A stretch of 64,000 nucleotides of DNA. Origin: Microbulbifer sp. A4B17 (GTDB lineage: Bacteria > Pseudomonadota > Gammaproteobacteria > Pseudomonadales > Cellvibrionaceae). The position numbers and the translations under genes are program-made. Under the pieces are notes generated by a model that did no database searches, was not told the origin of the DNA, and saw only the letters and a list, made by a program, of their open reading frames with translations. The stretch is taken from assembly GCF_003076275.1 (NCBI RefSeq), contig NZ_CP029064.1, positions 577,501 to 641,500 of the forward strand, given 5' to 3'. Each line of letters starts with the position of its first letter. The stretch's first letter is position 1. Of the stretch, positions 9,416-29,459 are shown piece by piece.

Positions 9416-10105
9416 ATGCGCTGGATAGCCCTTTCTTTAGTTGCTCTGAATACAGTGCTTTTCGCCTGGTATATGTTGGTGTCACCAGTTCCCCAGGTGG
9501 CTAGCAGTAAGAGCCCGAACCCTCTCGAATCGGAGGGCAAAACAATTACCCTCGTTAGTGAGATATCTTCTGAAAAACTCCCTGTCCTAGAGAAGAGTGG
9601 CAGATTGAGTAAGGAGTCCTTTGAGGTTGAGCAGCTCTGTACCCTGCTGGGCCCCTTTGCGGAGGAGTACCGGGGTGAAGATCTTTTGCAGCGAATCCAG
9701 TCCTTGCAGGTCAAGGCAGAGCTGCGAGAAATAGAAATGCAGGGGCAGATGCGCTATTGGGTATACCTGCCGCCATTGAGTTCAAGGCGGGAAGCCTACA
9801 ATCGCTTGCGTGAGCTACAGTCTCAGGGGATCGACAGCTATGTCATTCCCAAGGGCGCTCTGGAGAATGGAATTTCATTTGGAATTTTTAGTGAGCGGAC
9901 CAGGGCCGAATCTCATACTGCTGATTTGAAGGGAAGGGGCGTTAGTGCCCAATTTAAAGAAGAGCCGCAGACTTATATGGAGCGATGGATCGTGATGCCC
10001 CCCGGCAGCGCGGAAAGCCTCGCCACAGAATTCTGGCGGCAACTGCAAAATGAATACCCGGATTTGGATAGGCGCCCGAATCTTTGTTCGGAAGTGCTTG
10101 GTTAA
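9416..10105 (+). CDS. SPOR-domain membrane-anchored protein
   Basis: This 229-residue protein has an N-terminal signal anchor (about residues 3-24, WIALSLVALNTVLFAWYMLV) and then a periplasmic part. Residues 70-190 hold a SPOR-like fold: CTLLGPFAEE, then RYWVYLPPLSSRREAYNRL, then a second half with GISFGIFSERTRAESH. SPOR domains bind denuded septal peptidoglycan, so a role near division sites is a reasonable inference. It starts 14 bases after coaX; the same order (birA, coaX, SPOR protein, tRNAs, tuf) is known from Pseudomonas. It closes this transcription run. Confidence 0.85.
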   Translation: MRWIALSLVALNTVLFAWYMLVSPVPQVASSKSPNPLESEGKTITLVSEISSEKLPVLEKSGRLSKESFEVEQLCTLLGPFAEEYRGEDLLQRIQSLQVKAELREIEMQGQMRYWVYLPPLSSRREAYNRLRELQSQGIDSYVIPKGALENGISFGIFSERTRAESHTADLKGRGVSAQFKEEPQTYMERWIVMPPGSAESLATEFWRQLQNEYPDLDRRPNLCSEVLG

Positions 10106-10215
10106 CAAAAAGGCGGATTTATCACAAATTTGTCAAGGAGCGTCTCGAATCGCTGTTTTTTTCAGCAGGTTGGAATAGACGACATAAAAAATATGATTTA
10201 TCTGCAAAAAGGGTG

Positions 10216-10244
10216 TTGCGTGTCGAGATAAGTTCCCATAGAAT
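10216..10244 (+). promoter_or_regulatory. Promoter of the tRNA-tuf unit
   Basis: TTGCGT (10216-10221), a 17-bp spacer and TAGAAT (10239-10244) form a good sigma70 promoter. The bases right after it, CCCGCC, are GC rich, the discriminator type seen in ppGpp-controlled stable-RNA promoters. The first tRNA starts about 47 bases after the predicted start point. Confidence 0.7.
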
Positions 10245-10297
10245 CCCGCCTCCATTGACGAGGGTGACTTATCAACTTCGGCAATGAACGGGATAGG

Positions 10298-10373
10298 GCT
10301 GGCGTAGCTCAGTTGGTAGAGCAGCTGACTTGTAATCAGCCGGTCGGGGGTTCGACTCCTCTCGCCAGCTCCA
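10298..10373 (+). tRNA. tRNA-Thr (UGU)
   Basis: Acceptor arms GCTGGCG and CGCCAGC pair, followed by T and an encoded CCA (10371-10373). The D-loop AGCTCAGTTGGTAGAGC and T-loop GTTCGACTC are standard. The anticodon loop CTTGTAA gives anticodon TGT (10331-10333), reading ACA. It heads the thr-tyr-gly-thr cluster ahead of tuf, the same set as in E. coli. Confidence 0.97.
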
Positions 10374-10438
10374 TTTTTATCCCGTAGCTGTCAAAATTAG
10401 GTTTCGCTGCTAAGTATGTGAAATTTAAAGAAAAATTG

Positions 10439-10467
10439 TTGACAGTGCAGCGAGATGTGTAGACAAT
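10439..10467 (+). promoter_or_regulatory. Second promoter, ahead of tRNA-Tyr
   Basis: A perfect -35 TTGACA (10439-10444), a 17-bp spacer and GACAAT (10462-10467, four of six) lie in the gap between tRNA-Thr and tRNA-Tyr. It would feed tRNA-Tyr, -Gly, -Thr and tuf independently of the first promoter. Confidence 0.55.
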
Positions 10468-10481
10468 GCACACCGCTTTGA

Positions 10482-10565
10482 GCAGGGGTTCCCGAGTGGC
10501 CAAAGGGATCAGACTGTAAATCTGACGCGAAAGCTTCGGTGGTTCGAATCCACCCCCCTGCACCA
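10482..10565 (+). tRNA. tRNA-Tyr (GUA)
   Basis: A class II tRNA of 84 bases with a long variable arm. Acceptor GCAGGGG pairs with CCCCTGC, then A and encoded CCA. The anticodon loop CTGTAAA gives GTA. Second in the tRNA cluster. Confidence 0.97.
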
Positions 10566-10621
10566 TATTACACCTTAGGGTGTTGCGCGAAATCGAAGGG
10601 TTTCGCATGGAGGTCCCGAAA

Positions 10622-10695
<74 letters not shown>

Positions 10696-10764
10696 AGTTT
10701 TGGGGTTGGTTGGAATGCTCTCCAGGGTGCAACATTTTAAGATGCCGTTATTGGCAAGATTTTA

Positions 10765-10839
10765 GCTCATGTAGCTCAGGGGTAGAGCACACCCTTGGTA
10801 AGGGTGAGGTCGGCGGTTCAAATCCGCCCATGAGCTCCA
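10765..10839 (+). tRNA. tRNA-Thr (GGU)
   Basis: Acceptor GCTCATG pairs with CATGAGC, then T and encoded CCA. The anticodon loop TTGGTAA gives GGT, reading ACC. Length is 75 bases. Last of the four tRNAs before tuf. Confidence 0.97.
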
Positions 10840-10968
10840 TTTTATATAACCGCAAGAGTGAAAGCTCTTGCGGTTGTTTGTGTCCGGGGTCGGATTTTCC
10901 GGGTCGGATGTGCATGTTCTGGACGTGGGTGGTGCCGTTATCGGCTCGCCTATATATAGGAGGCTGCA

Positions 10969-12162
<1,194 letters not shown>

Positions 12163-12259
12163 TCTTTGATTTCTGCATCACAATATTCTATGTGGTGCAC
12201 CAGGTGGGAGAGTTCCTGTAGCTCTCTCATCTTTGAGTGCGAAAGTGCTCACACTGTAC

Positions 12260-12335
12260 AGGCCAGTAGTTCAATTGGTAGAGCACCGGTCTCCAAAACC
12301 GGGTGTTGGGGGTTCGAGTCCCTCCTGGCCTGCCA
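12260..12335 (+). tRNA. tRNA-Trp (CCA)
   Basis: Acceptor AGGCCAG pairs with CTGGCCT, then G and encoded CCA. The anticodon loop CTCCAAA gives CCA. Length is 76 bases. Placed between tuf and secE, as in Pseudomonas. Confidence 0.97.
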
Positions 12336-12451
12336 TTTTTAATCACTCCGCTTAGATAAGCTTAGGGGTGTCGCAAAACCCTACTTGTCAGTGGGGCTTT
12401 TGTGTTTATGAGCGCTAAAAGATTATCTATAGTGCGCTAAGGGCTTCTTAT

Positions 12452-12820
12452 ATGAATGCTAAAACAGAAGCGAAAACCTTTCGTCTTGACGGTCTGAAGT
12501 GGTTGTTAATAGTGCTGCTGGTGGGCGGTGCTGTTGCAGGCAATTCATATTACGCCGAATTCCCTTTGTTTTACCGAGTGTTGGCAGTAACTGCCATCTG
12601 TCTGGTAGCTCTGGTTGTGGCTGTAAATACCGCCAAAGGCAATGCGTTGTGGCAACTGTTGCGCGAAGCGCAAACTGAAGTCAGGCGTGTGGTTTGGCCG
12701 ACCCGCCAAGAAGCAACCCAGACCACAGCGATTGTGGTTGTTTTCGTGTTGATTATGGCGCTTATCTTGTGGGCGCTTGATTCGGCTCTGGGTTGGGCGG
12801 CTTCCAAATTTATCGGCTAA
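12452..12820 (+). CDS. secE: Preprotein translocase subunit SecE
   Basis: A 122-residue inner-membrane protein of the SecYEG channel. It has three predicted membrane spans, like E. coli SecE: about residues 15-32, 38-58 and 92-115. The conserved cytoplasmic amphipathic segment with EVRRVVWPTRQEATQTT lies just before the last span. It starts 116 bases after tRNA-Trp and is followed after ten bases by nusG, the normal secE-nusG pair. Confidence 0.97.
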   Translation: MNAKTEAKTFRLDGLKWLLIVLLVGGAVAGNSYYAEFPLFYRVLAVTAICLVALVVAVNTAKGNALWQLLREAQTEVRRVVWPTRQEATQTTAIVVVFVLIMALILWALDSALGWAASKFIG

Positions 12821-12830
12821 AGGTTGATAC

Positions 12831-13364
12831 ATGTCAAAGAATTGGTATGTGGTCCAGGCTTACTCGGGCTATGAGAAGCGTGTCGCCAGCTCCCTGAAAG
12901 AGCGCATTGAGCTGAACGAAATGGACCACCTGTTTGGTGAGGTCCTGGTTCCCACGGAAGAAGTGGTTGAGATGCGCGCAGGACAAAAGCGTAAGAGTGA
13001 GCGCAAGTTTTTCCCGGGCTATGTCCTGGTAGAAATGGAATTGAATGACGATACCTGGCACTTGGTGAAAGAAACTCCCCGAGTACTGGGTTTTATCGGC
13101 GGTAAGGCGGATAAGCCAGCCCCGATTACTGACCGCGAAGCGCAGGCTATCCTGAATCGCATCGACGATTCCGCCGATAAGCCCAAGCCCAAGACTCTGT
13201 TTGAACCCGGTGAAATGGTTCGGGTTATCGACGGTCCGTTTAATGATTTCAACGGTGTGGTTGAAGAGGTTAACTACGAGAAGAGTCGCTTGCGAGTGGC
13301 TGTATTGATCTTCGGACGTTCCACCCCGGTTGAACTGGAGTTCAGTCAGGTAGAGAAGACCTGA
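12831..13364 (+). CDS. nusG: Transcription termination/antitermination factor NusG
   Basis: A 177-residue NusG. The N-terminal NGN domain starts [17 protein letters not shown] and contains [12 protein letters not shown]; the C-terminal KOW domain holds [19 protein letters not shown]. It binds RNA polymerase near the clamp, and its KOW domain contacts Rho or ribosomal protein S10. Length is close to E. coli NusG (181). A strong hairpin follows, before rplK. Confidence 0.98.
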   Translation: MSKNWYVVQAYSGYEKRVASSLKERIELNEMDHLFGEVLVPTEEVVEMRAGQKRKSERKFFPGYVLVEMELNDDTWHLVKETPRVLGFIGGKADKPAPITDREAQAILNRIDDSADKPKPKTLFEPGEMVRVIDGPFNDFNGVVEEVNYEKSRLRVAVLIFGRSTPVELEFSQVEKT

Positions 13365-13383
13365 TTCCAGTATAAATTTTTTG

Positions 13384-13416
13384 CCCCCTTTCGCCGCGAG
13401 GTGGAAGGGGGTTTTC
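13384..13416 (+). terminator. Hairpin/terminator between nusG and rplK
   Basis: CCCCCTTTCGCC and GGTGGAAGGGGG pair over about 12 positions with two G-T wobbles and a GCGA tetraloop (13384-13411), followed by only four T. A second hairpin with arms CCCCGAAA and TTTCGGGG follows at 13421-13448. This may be a partial terminator or a processing structure separating secE-nusG from the L11 unit. Confidence 0.6.
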
Positions 13417-13518
13417 GCGTCCCCGAAAAATGAGTTTTCATTTCGGGGTTCGGGGAGCTTGCCCTTAAACCTTATGGCTGAGTGGCAGGCGTTAATACCC
13501 AACTAGAGGAGAGCTGTA

Positions 13519-13950
13519 ATGGCTAAGAAAGTAGAAGCTTATATCAAGCTACAAGTTAAGGCCGGCCAGGCCAACCCGAGTCCGCCCGTTGGTCCCGCAC
13601 TGGGCCAGCACGGTGTGAACATCATGGAATTCTGTAAGGCGTTCAACGCCCAGACCCAGAGCCTTGAGCCTGGTCTGCCAGTTCCAGTTGTAATCTCTGT
13701 ATACAACGACCGCTCTTTCACCTTCATCATGAAGTCGCCGCCCGCCGCTGTACTGCTGCGCAAGGCTGCCAAGATCAAGAGCGGTTCCGGTCGTCCGAAC
13801 ACTGAGAAAGTGGGTAAAGTAACCCGCGCTCAGCTGGAAGAGATCGTAGAAATGAAGAAAGCAGACCTGACTGCATCCGACTTGGACGCGGCCGTGCGCA
13901 CTATCGCCGGTTCCGCTCGCAGCGCCGGTATCGAAGTGGAGGGTCTCTAA
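13519..13950 (+). CDS. rplK: 50S ribosomal protein L11
   Basis: L11 of 143 residues, binding 23S rRNA at the GTPase-associated centre and needed for the stringent response through RelA. The N-terminal domain has [20 protein letters not shown]; the C-terminal domain ends with [13 protein letters not shown] clear AGAGGAGAG ribosome site precedes the ATG. rplA follows directly with no gap. Confidence 0.98.
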   Translation: MAKKVEAYIKLQVKAGQANPSPPVGPALGQHGVNIMEFCKAFNAQTQSLEPGLPVPVVISVYNDRSFTFIMKSPPAAVLLRKAAKIKSGSGRPNTEKVGKVTRAQLEEIVEMKKADLTASDLDAAVRTIAGSARSAGIEVEGL

Positions 13951-14646
13951 GTGGCTAAATTGAGCAAGCGTCAGCGCGTAATCGCTGAGAAAGTTGAAGC
14001 TGGTAAGGCTTACGGCATCGAAGAAGCCGTAGCTCTGCTGAAAGAGCTGTCCAACGTTAAGTTTGCAGAAACTGTAGACGCTTCTGTAAACCTGGGTATT
14101 GACCCACGTAAATCCGACCAGGCTGTTCGCGGTGCCACCACTTTGCCGCACGGTACTGGTAAAGAAGTTCGCGTAGCTGTTTTCACCCAGGGTGCTAACG
14201 CTGACGCCGCTAAAGAAGCGGGCGCTGACTTGATCGGTATGGACGAGCTGGCTGCCGACGTTAAAGCAGGCAAGATGGACTTCGACGTAGTAATCGCTTC
14301 CCCCGATGCGATGCGCGTTGTAGGTCAGCTGGGTCAAATCCTCGGCCCGCGCGGCCTGATGCCGAACCCGAAGACTGGCACTGTAACTCCAGACGTTGCT
14401 ACTGCGGTTAAAAATGCCAAAGCTGGTCAGGTGCGTTTCCGCGCTGACAAAGGTGGCATTATCCACGGTGGTATCGGTAAAGTTGCTTTCGATGCGAACT
14501 CTCTGAAAGAGAACCTGGAAGCTCTGGTTGCCGACCTGAAGAAAGCCAAGCCGGCTTCTGCAAAAGGTGTATATCTGAAGAAGATCACCCTGAGCACCAC
14601 TATGGGCCCGGGTCTGGTTATCGATCAGTCTTCCTTGAACATCTAA
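13951..14646 (+). CDS. rplA: 50S ribosomal protein L1
   Basis: L1 of 231 residues, part of the mobile L1 stalk at the exit site. It starts at GTG immediately after the rplK stop, so the two are coupled. The signature segment [10 protein letters not shown] lies near residue 130. In E. coli L1 represses the rplKA message; I could not identify its binding site here with certainty. Confidence 0.98.
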   Translation: MAKLSKRQRVIAEKVEAGKAYGIEEAVALLKELSNVKFAETVDASVNLGIDPRKSDQAVRGATTLPHGTGKEVRVAVFTQGANADAAKEAGADLIGMDELAADVKAGKMDFDVVIASPDAMRVVGQLGQILGPRGLMPNPKTGTVTPDVATAVKNAKAGQVRFRADKGGIIHGGIGKVAFDANSLKENLEALVADLKKAKPASAKGVYLKKITLSTTMGPGLVIDQSSLNI

Positions 14647-14923
14647 ATATCACTGCGGGGTGTGATCACCTCTCAGTAAATCGAACTTTGGGGTCCACCT
14701 GAATGCTTTGGCAGAAGGTGGGCCGTCAAAGACCGTAGGTGTCAGGTGCGTTGAGGTTTAGCGTGTCTGGCTTAATCCGAACTTCGGCCAGGTTGGCCAT
14801 TGAGAGGTTCGAGCCTACGCAGACGGTGTCGCCCAAACCAGTATTTTTACTGGATTTGAGCTTTATGCACCGGAACGGATCGGACGTTTAAGTCCGGTTT
14901 TTTTCAAATCCAGGAGTGACACT
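14647..14923 (+). promoter_or_regulatory. rplJ (L10) mRNA leader
   Basis: The 277-base gap between rplA and rplJ is the place of the long L10 autoregulatory leader. A stem GGTCCACCT / AGGTGGGCC (14692-14700 and 14716-14724) and the later segment CCTACGCAGACGGTGTCGCC (14814-14833) are in line with an L10-(L12)4 binding leader. A terminator-like hairpin stands at its end. No convincing promoter was found inside it. Confidence 0.65.
14879..14904 (+). terminator. Terminator-like hairpin in the L10 leader
   Basis: CGGAC (14881-14885) and GTCCG (14892-14896), extended by outer A-T and T-G pairs, form a hairpin followed by seven T (14898-14904). It ends about 20 bases before the rplJ start codon, so it could stop transcription before rplJ unless another fold forms. 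An alternative pairing CCGGA (14870-14874) with TCCGG overlaps it. Confidence 0.5.
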
Positions 14924-15418
14924 ATGGCTATTGGACTCGAAGACAAGAAAGCGATTGTCGCAGATGTCCAGCAAGCTGCTGAAAGTGCTCTGTCTGCGGT
15001 TGTTGCGGATTCCCGCGGCGTAACCGTGAATGACATGACCACTCTGCGCAAAGAGGCTCGCGAGAACGGCGTTTGGTTGAAAGTCGTCCGCAATACTCTG
15101 GCGCGTCGCGCTCTGGCAGGTACCGAATACGAATGTCTGACTGACAAATTCGTAGGTCCTAGCATCATTGCATTCTCTAACGAACACCCAGGTGCCGGCG
15201 CGCGCATCCTGAGCCAGTTCGCTAAAGGCAATGACAAGCTGGAACTGAAAGGTGCTGCCTTCGAAGGCGCGATCACCGACGTCGCATTGTTGGCAAGCCT
15301 GCCGACTTACGACGAGGCGATCGCCAAGCTGATGAGCGTGTTGAAAGAAGCATCTGCTGGCAAGCTGGTTCGCACTATTGCGGCCGTTCGCGACCAAAAA
15401 GAGCAGGAAGCTGCGTAA
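14924..15418 (+). CDS. rplJ: 50S ribosomal protein L10
   Basis: L10 of 164 residues, base of the L7/L12 stalk. The N-terminal part ([20 protein letters not shown]) binds 23S rRNA; the C-terminal helix carries the L12 dimers. CCAGGAG lies before the ATG. With L12, L10 is expected to bind its own leader just upstream and limit translation of rplJ-rplL. Confidence 0.98.
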   Translation: MAIGLEDKKAIVADVQQAAESALSAVVADSRGVTVNDMTTLRKEARENGVWLKVVRNTLARRALAGTEYECLTDKFVGPSIIAFSNEHPGAGARILSQFAKGNDKLELKGAAFEGAITDVALLASLPTYDEAIAKLMSVLKEASAGKLVRTIAAVRDQKEQEAA

Positions 15419-15495
15419 TTTATTCGCTAGAGCGAATCGCAGTTTCAAAACGAAATATGAGCAGCTACTGCTCAAACCAATTCAGGTAATGACTC

Positions 15496-15864
15496 ATGTC
15501 TCTGACTAAAGAAGATATCATCAATGCTGTTGCCGAAATGTCCGTTAAGGATGTTGTTGAGCTGATCGAAGCAATGGAAGAGAAATTCGGCGTAACTGCT
15601 GCTGCAGCAGTTGTTGCTGGCCCGGCTGGTGGCGAAGCTGCCGCTGAAGAGAAAGACTCTTTCGACGTAATCCTGACCTCTGCAGGCGACAAGAAAGTGA
15701 ACGTGATCAAGGCTGTTCGCGGCCTGACTGGCCTGGGCTTGAAAGAAGCTAAAGGTCTGGTAGACGGCGCTCCGAGCCCGCTGAAAGAAGGCGTAAGCAA
15801 AGACGAAGCTGAAGCAGCTAAGAAAGAGCTGGAAGAAGCTGGCGCAGTTGTAGAACTGAAGTAA
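15496..15864 (+). CDS. rplL: 50S ribosomal protein L7/L12
   Basis: A 122-residue stalk protein. The N-terminal dimer domain ([23 protein letters not shown]) is joined by an Ala/Gly-rich hinge (about residues 34-50) to the factor-binding C-terminal domain, which contains [20 protein letters not shown]. It recruits EF-Tu and EF-G. It precedes rpoBC and is followed by an attenuator. Confidence 0.98.
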   Translation: MSLTKEDIINAVAEMSVKDVVELIEAMEEKFGVTAAAAVVAGPAGGEAAAEEKDSFDVILTSAGDKKVNVIKAVRGLTGLGLKEAKGLVDGAPSPLKEGVSKDEAEAAKKELEEAGAVVELK

Positions 15865-15915
15865 TTCGGTTCTTGCGTCTCCCGCTAGCTGTCGCGTAAA
15901 GCGGCGGGTAGCGGT

Positions 15916-15947
15916 AAGGCTGGTGGATTTTGTCCGCCGGCCTTTTT
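15916..15947 (+). terminator. rplL-rpoB attenuator hairpin
   Basis: AAGGCTGGTGGA (15916-15927) pairs with TCCGCCGGCCTT through Watson-Crick and two G-T wobble pairs, then a short T run. It lies 50 bases after rplL. In E. coli an attenuator at the same place lets only part of the transcripts enter rpoBC, and the same role is likely here. Confidence 0.75.
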
Positions 15948-16048
15948 GCCGTTTGCGGTACTGAGGTTTTTACCGGTGCCGGCGGGATTTAAAAACCGTG
16001 GCAAACCTCATTTAACCATAGCGCAGTAGCGCTACCCGAAAGCAAGCG

Positions 16049-16097
16049 GAGAGGTTTCTGGTCAGTGCAGGCAAGTTGCACTGACCAGAGGCTTCTC
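16049..16097 (+). promoter_or_regulatory. RNase III-type processing stem before rpoB
   Basis: A 21-bp double-stranded stem pairs 16049-16069 with 16077-16097, including an unbroken block CTGGTCAGTGCA / TGCACTGACCAG, three G-T wobbles and a seven-base loop. Such a long, near-perfect RNA duplex is an RNase III substrate. E. coli has an RNase III site in the same spacer. Confidence 0.7.
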
Positions 16098-16161
16098 GCC
16101 CGGAGGGGCTCTGGACCGGAGTCCCACGAAGTCTTGTCACTGATCAAGCTGGGGAATTTGA

Positions 16162-20235
<4,074 letters not shown>

Positions 20236-20370
20236 ATCCGAACCCGTACCGAAGCCTGTTGGCAGGTGAAATGAGACAAGTGCCAGCGCCCCTCGAAGCA
20301 GTGGGGCAGCTGGCTAGCCCGGCGGCTAGTACGAGCGCCGGGTTGACTACCCCCTAGTGGAGGAAAGGCC
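20236..20370 (+). other. rpoB-rpoC spacer with hairpins
   Basis: This 135-base spacer, longer than the E. coli one, has a perfect 7-bp stem CCCGGCG / CGCCGGG (20318-20324 and 20336-20342) and a weaker GCCCC / GGGGC stem before it. No T run follows, so it is not a terminator. A GGAGG ribosome site for rpoC is at its end. Confidence 0.5.
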
Positions 20371-24600
<4,230 letters not shown>

Positions 24601-24604
24601 GGCG

Positions 24605-24657
24605 TATCCCACTCTATCTGCTGATGGAGTGGGATAGGTTGGGGCACTTCGGTGCCC
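24605..24657 (+). terminator. Double hairpin after rpoC
   Basis: A stem TATCCCACTC / GAGTGGGATA (24605-24614 and 24627-24636), extendable inside to about 14 pairs around TGCT, is followed at once by GGGCAC-TTCG-GTGCCC (24642-24657), a very stable UUCG tetraloop hairpin. No T run is present, so it may be a transcript 3' end stabiliser or a Rho-linked end rather than a classical terminator. Confidence 0.55.
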
Positions 24658-24708
24658 GATCTGATATTGGCGACTGTCTGTGATGTAAGCACTTACTTCC
24701 GTCGCCGA

Positions 24709-24737
24709 TTGACTAGGCGGGTTGTCGCTTATAGAAT
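24709..24737 (+). promoter_or_regulatory. str operon promoter
   Basis: TTGACT (24709-24714), a 17-bp spacer and TAGAAT (24732-24737) make a strong sigma70 promoter, followed by a GC-rich discriminator (GCGGCCCCCGC). It lies about 105 bases before rpsL. Confidence 0.75.
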
Positions 24738-24802
24738 GCGGCCCCCGCTTATGTGGGGTGTTCCGTTTGATCCCAGGATCGGACGATACACACAGACGAT
24801 AG

Positions 24803-24837
24803 GCCCTCACTGTTAGAGGTGGGGGCATTTTATTTTT
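24803..24837 (+). terminator. Terminator-like hairpin in the rpsL leader
   Basis: GCCCTCAC (24803-24810) pairs with GTGGGGGC (24819-24826) with one T-G wobble, then ATTTTATTTTT follows. It ends 14 bases before the rpsL start and could act as an attenuator for the str operon. Confidence 0.5.
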
Positions 24838-24850
24838 GGAGTGATTTTTA

Positions 24851-25225
24851 ATGGCAACGATCAACCAGTTGGTTCGTAAGCCGAGAAAACGCAAAGTTGA
24901 AAAAAGCGACGTTCCTGCTCTGCAGGCCAGCCCGCAGCGTCGCGGAGTTTGCACTCGTGTGTACACCACTACACCGAAGAAGCCGAACTCTGCACTGCGT
25001 AAGGTTTGCCGTGTGCGTCTGACCAGCGGTTACGAAGTAACTTCGTACATCGGTGGTGAAGGCCACAACCTGCAAGAGCACAGCGTGGTACTGATTCGCG
25101 GCGGTCGTGTAAAAGACCTGCCGGGTGTGCGCTACCACACTGTACGCGGTGCACTTGACTGTGCCGGCGTAAACGATCGCAAGCAGGGCCGTTCTAAGTA
25201 CGGCGCCAAGCGACCTAAAGGTTAA
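24851..25225 (+). CDS. rpsL: 30S ribosomal protein S12
   Basis: S12 of 124 residues at the decoding centre. Lys43 in [12 protein letters not shown] and Lys88 in [13 protein letters not shown] are the residues whose change gives streptomycin resistance; both are wild type here. Asp89, the methylthiolation site in many bacteria, is present. GGAG precedes the ATG. It heads the str operon. Confidence 0.99.
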   Translation: MATINQLVRKPRKRKVEKSDVPALQASPQRRGVCTRVYTTTPKKPNSALRKVCRVRLTSGYEVTSYIGGEGHNLQEHSVVLIRGGRVKDLPGVRYHTVRGALDCAGVNDRKQGRSKYGAKRPKG

Positions 25226-25320
25226 TCACCTTTAACGATTTGCGTTTCGGTTTCCAACCGGAGTAAGGCTGAGCTCGCCGGATTGTAAGGTTTTACGGCG
25301 GCGTCTCAGAATAACCCTGA

Positions 25321-25806
<486 letters not shown>

Positions 25807-25896
25807 GTCTGATGAATACCAACATCGGAAATTAATACCGAAAGGCAGCACGGAAATTTCCAGGCTGCCTTTTGCCGTTATATCGAGGATACAACT

Positions 25897-28002
25897 GTGG
25901 CACGTAAAACGCCTATCGCACGTTACCGTAACATCGGTATCTGTGCCCACGTAGACGCCGGTAAAACCACCACTACCGAGCGCGTACTTTTCTACACTGG
26001 TCTATCCCACAAAATTGGTGAAGTACACGAAGGTGCTGCCACCATGGACTGGATGGAGCAAGAGCAGGAGCGTGGTATCACCATTACTTCTGCTGCGACT
26101 ACCTGTTTCTGGTCTGGCATGCAGCAGCAGTTCGACCAGCACCGTGTAAACATCATCGATACCCCGGGACACGTTGACTTCACTATTGAAGTTGAACGCT
26201 CCCTGCGCGTACTCGACGGTGCTGTTGTTGTACTGTGTGGTTCCTCTGGTGTTCAGCCCCAGACTGAAACCGTATGGCGCCAGGCAAACAAATACGAAGT
26301 ACCGCGCATGGTATTCGTAAACAAAATGGACCGCGCCGGTGCGAACTTCCGCAACGTTGTGAGCCAGCTGAAAGATCGCTTGAACGCGAACGCTGTACCT
26401 CTGCAGATGACTATTGGCTCTGAGGATGAGTTCAAGGGTGTTGTTGACCTGGTGAAGATGAAGGCCATTCTGTGGAATGAAGCCGACCAGGGCATGACTT
26501 TCGACTACGCTGACATTCCCGCAGAGCTGCAGGACGAGTGCGACGAAATGCGCGAGTACCTGGTAGAAGCGGCCGCTGAAGCCAGCGAAGAGCTGATGGA
26601 AAAATACCTGGAAGAAGGTGAGCTGTCCGAAGAAGAAATCAAGGCAGCTATCCGTCAGCGTACCCTGGCCAACGAAATTGTACCGGTTCTGGGCGGTTCT
26701 GCGTTCAAGAATAAGGGCGTACAGGCTGTACTGGACGCAGTTATCGAATACCTGCCGGCGCCGACTGAAGTTAAGGCGATCGAAGGTACTCTGGAAGATG
26801 GCGAAACTGTTGAGAGCCGTGAAGCTGACGACAATGCGCCGTTCGCTGCACTGGCGTTCAAAATTGCTACCGACCCCTTCGTTGGTACCCTGACTTTCTT
26901 CCGTGTTTACTCCGGTAAGCTGGAGAGCGGTACTGCGGTATACAACTCCGTAAAAATGAAGAAAGAGCGTGTCGGTCGTATGGTGCAGATGCACTCCAAC
27001 GATCGTCAGGAAATTAAAGAAGTACTGGCTGGTGACATCGCTGCTGCGATTGGTCTGAAAGACGTAACCACTGGTGACACCCTGTGCTCCGAAGACAACA
27101 AGATTGTTCTGGAGCGTATGGAATTCCCGGAGCCGGTAATCTCTGTTGCGGTTGAGCCCAAGTCCAAGCCGGACCAGGAAAAAATGGGTATTGCCCTCGG
27201 CAAACTGGCCCAGGAAGACCCGTCCTTCCGCGTGAAGACTGACGAAGAAACCGGTCAGACCATTATCTCCGGTATGGGTGAATTGCACCTGGATATCATC
27301 GTTGACCGCATGAAGCGTGAATTCAACGTTGAAGCAAACATCGGTAAGCCTCAGGTTGCCTACCGTGAAACTATCCGCAACACCTCTGAGATCGAAGGTA
27401 AGTTCGTTCGTCAGTCCGGTGGTCGCGGTCAGTACGGTCACGTATGGGTGAAGTTTGAGCCCGCCGAAGACGAGTCTCAGGAAGGTCTGGAATTCGTTAA
27501 CGAAATCGTGGGTGGTGCGGTACCGAAGGAATACATCCCTGCGGTACAGAAAGGTATCGAAGAGCAGATGAAGAACGGTGTTCTGGCTGGCTACCCGCTG
27601 CTAGGCCTGAAGGCGACTCTGTACGACGGTTCCTTCCACGATGTGGACTCTAATGAAATGGCGTTTAAGATCGCCGGTTCTATGGCGACCAAAAAGCTGT
27701 CCAGTCAGGGCGGTGCGGTTCTGCTTGAGCCGATGATGAAGGTGGAAGTCGTAACTCCGGAAGAGAACATGGGTGACGTGGTTGGCGATCTCAACCGTCG
27801 CCGTGGCCTCATCCAGGGTATGGAAGACAACCCCTCCGGTAAGGTTGTAAACGCGGAAGTACCTCTGGCAGAAATGTTCGGTTACGCAACCGACCTGCGT
27901 TCTGCTACTCAGGGCCGTGCTACCTACACCATGGAGTTCCTGAAGTACGCCGAAGCGCCGAAAAATGTTGCCGATGAGATCATCGCCAAGACCAAGGCCT
28001 AA
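25897..28002 (+). CDS. fusA: Elongation factor G
   Basis: EF-G of 701 residues, the translocation GTPase. G1 is [12 protein letters not shown] (about residues 18-29), G3 is DTPGHVDF, G4 is [10 protein letters not shown]. Domains II-V are complete, ending [13 protein letters not shown]. It begins at GTG with GAGGAT upstream. It is third in the str operon; a CAAAGGGG / CCCCTTTG stem (28015-28022 and 28042-28049) lies in the gap before tuf. Confidence 0.98.
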   Translation: MARKTPIARYRNIGICAHVDAGKTTTTERVLFYTGLSHKIGEVHEGAATMDWMEQEQERGITITSAATTCFWSGMQQQFDQHRVNIIDTPGHVDFTIEVERSLRVLDGAVVVLCGSSGVQPQTETVWRQANKYEVPRMVFVNKMDRAGANFRNVVSQLKDRLNANAVPLQMTIGSEDEFKGVVDLVKMKAILWNEADQGMTFDYADIPAELQDECDEMREYLVEAAAEASEELMEKYLEEGELSEEEIKAAIRQRTLANEIVPVLGGSAFKNKGVQAVLDAVIEYLPAPTEVKAIEGTLEDGETVESREADDNAPFAALAFKIATDPFVGTLTFFRVYSGKLESGTAVYNSVKMKKERVGRMVQMHSNDRQEIKEVLAGDIAAAIGLKDVTTGDTLCSEDNKIVLERMEFPEPVISVAVEPKSKPDQEKMGIALGKLAQEDPSFRVKTDEETGQTIISGMGELHLDIIVDRMKREFNVEANIGKPQVAYRETIRNTSEIEGKFVRQSGGRGQYGHVWVKFEPAEDESQEGLEFVNEIVGGAVPKEYIPAVQKGIEEQMKNGVLAGYPLLGLKATLYDGSFHDVDSNEMAFKIAGSMATKKLSSQGGAVLLEPMMKVEVVTPEENMGDVVGDLNRRRGLIQGMEDNPSGKVVNAEVPLAEMFGYATDLRSATQGRATYTMEFLKYAEAPKNVADEIIAKTKA

Positions 28003-28078
28003 TTAACTTCTGCTCAAAGGGGGTCGGGCCAACAGCTGGGGCCCCTTTGGCAAACTTTTAGCTAGAGGACATCTAAAG

Positions 28079-29272
<1,194 letters not shown>

Positions 29273-29293
29273 TAGTTACTCCCGATCTAAATA

Positions 29294-29327
29294 AAAAGCC
29301 GCAGCGGACGCGCTGCGGCTTTTTTTA
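29294..29327 (+). terminator. str operon terminator
   Basis: AAAAAGCCGCAGCG and CGCTGCGGCTTTTT pair perfectly around GACG, followed by seven T. It ends the str operon, and because the other side starts with an A run it can also stop minus-strand transcripts from the deacylase gene. Confidence 0.95.
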
Positions 29328-29459
29328 TGCCCAGTAATCACCCACTCACACTAAATGGTATTGTTTGGCCGCGAGTGTCATCCCTCTCTGCTGACGGCTC
29401 AATATTGAGTCCTTCCCGGCGTATCTGCGGCCGCCAATATTTGCTTTTGATCTAAAAAT

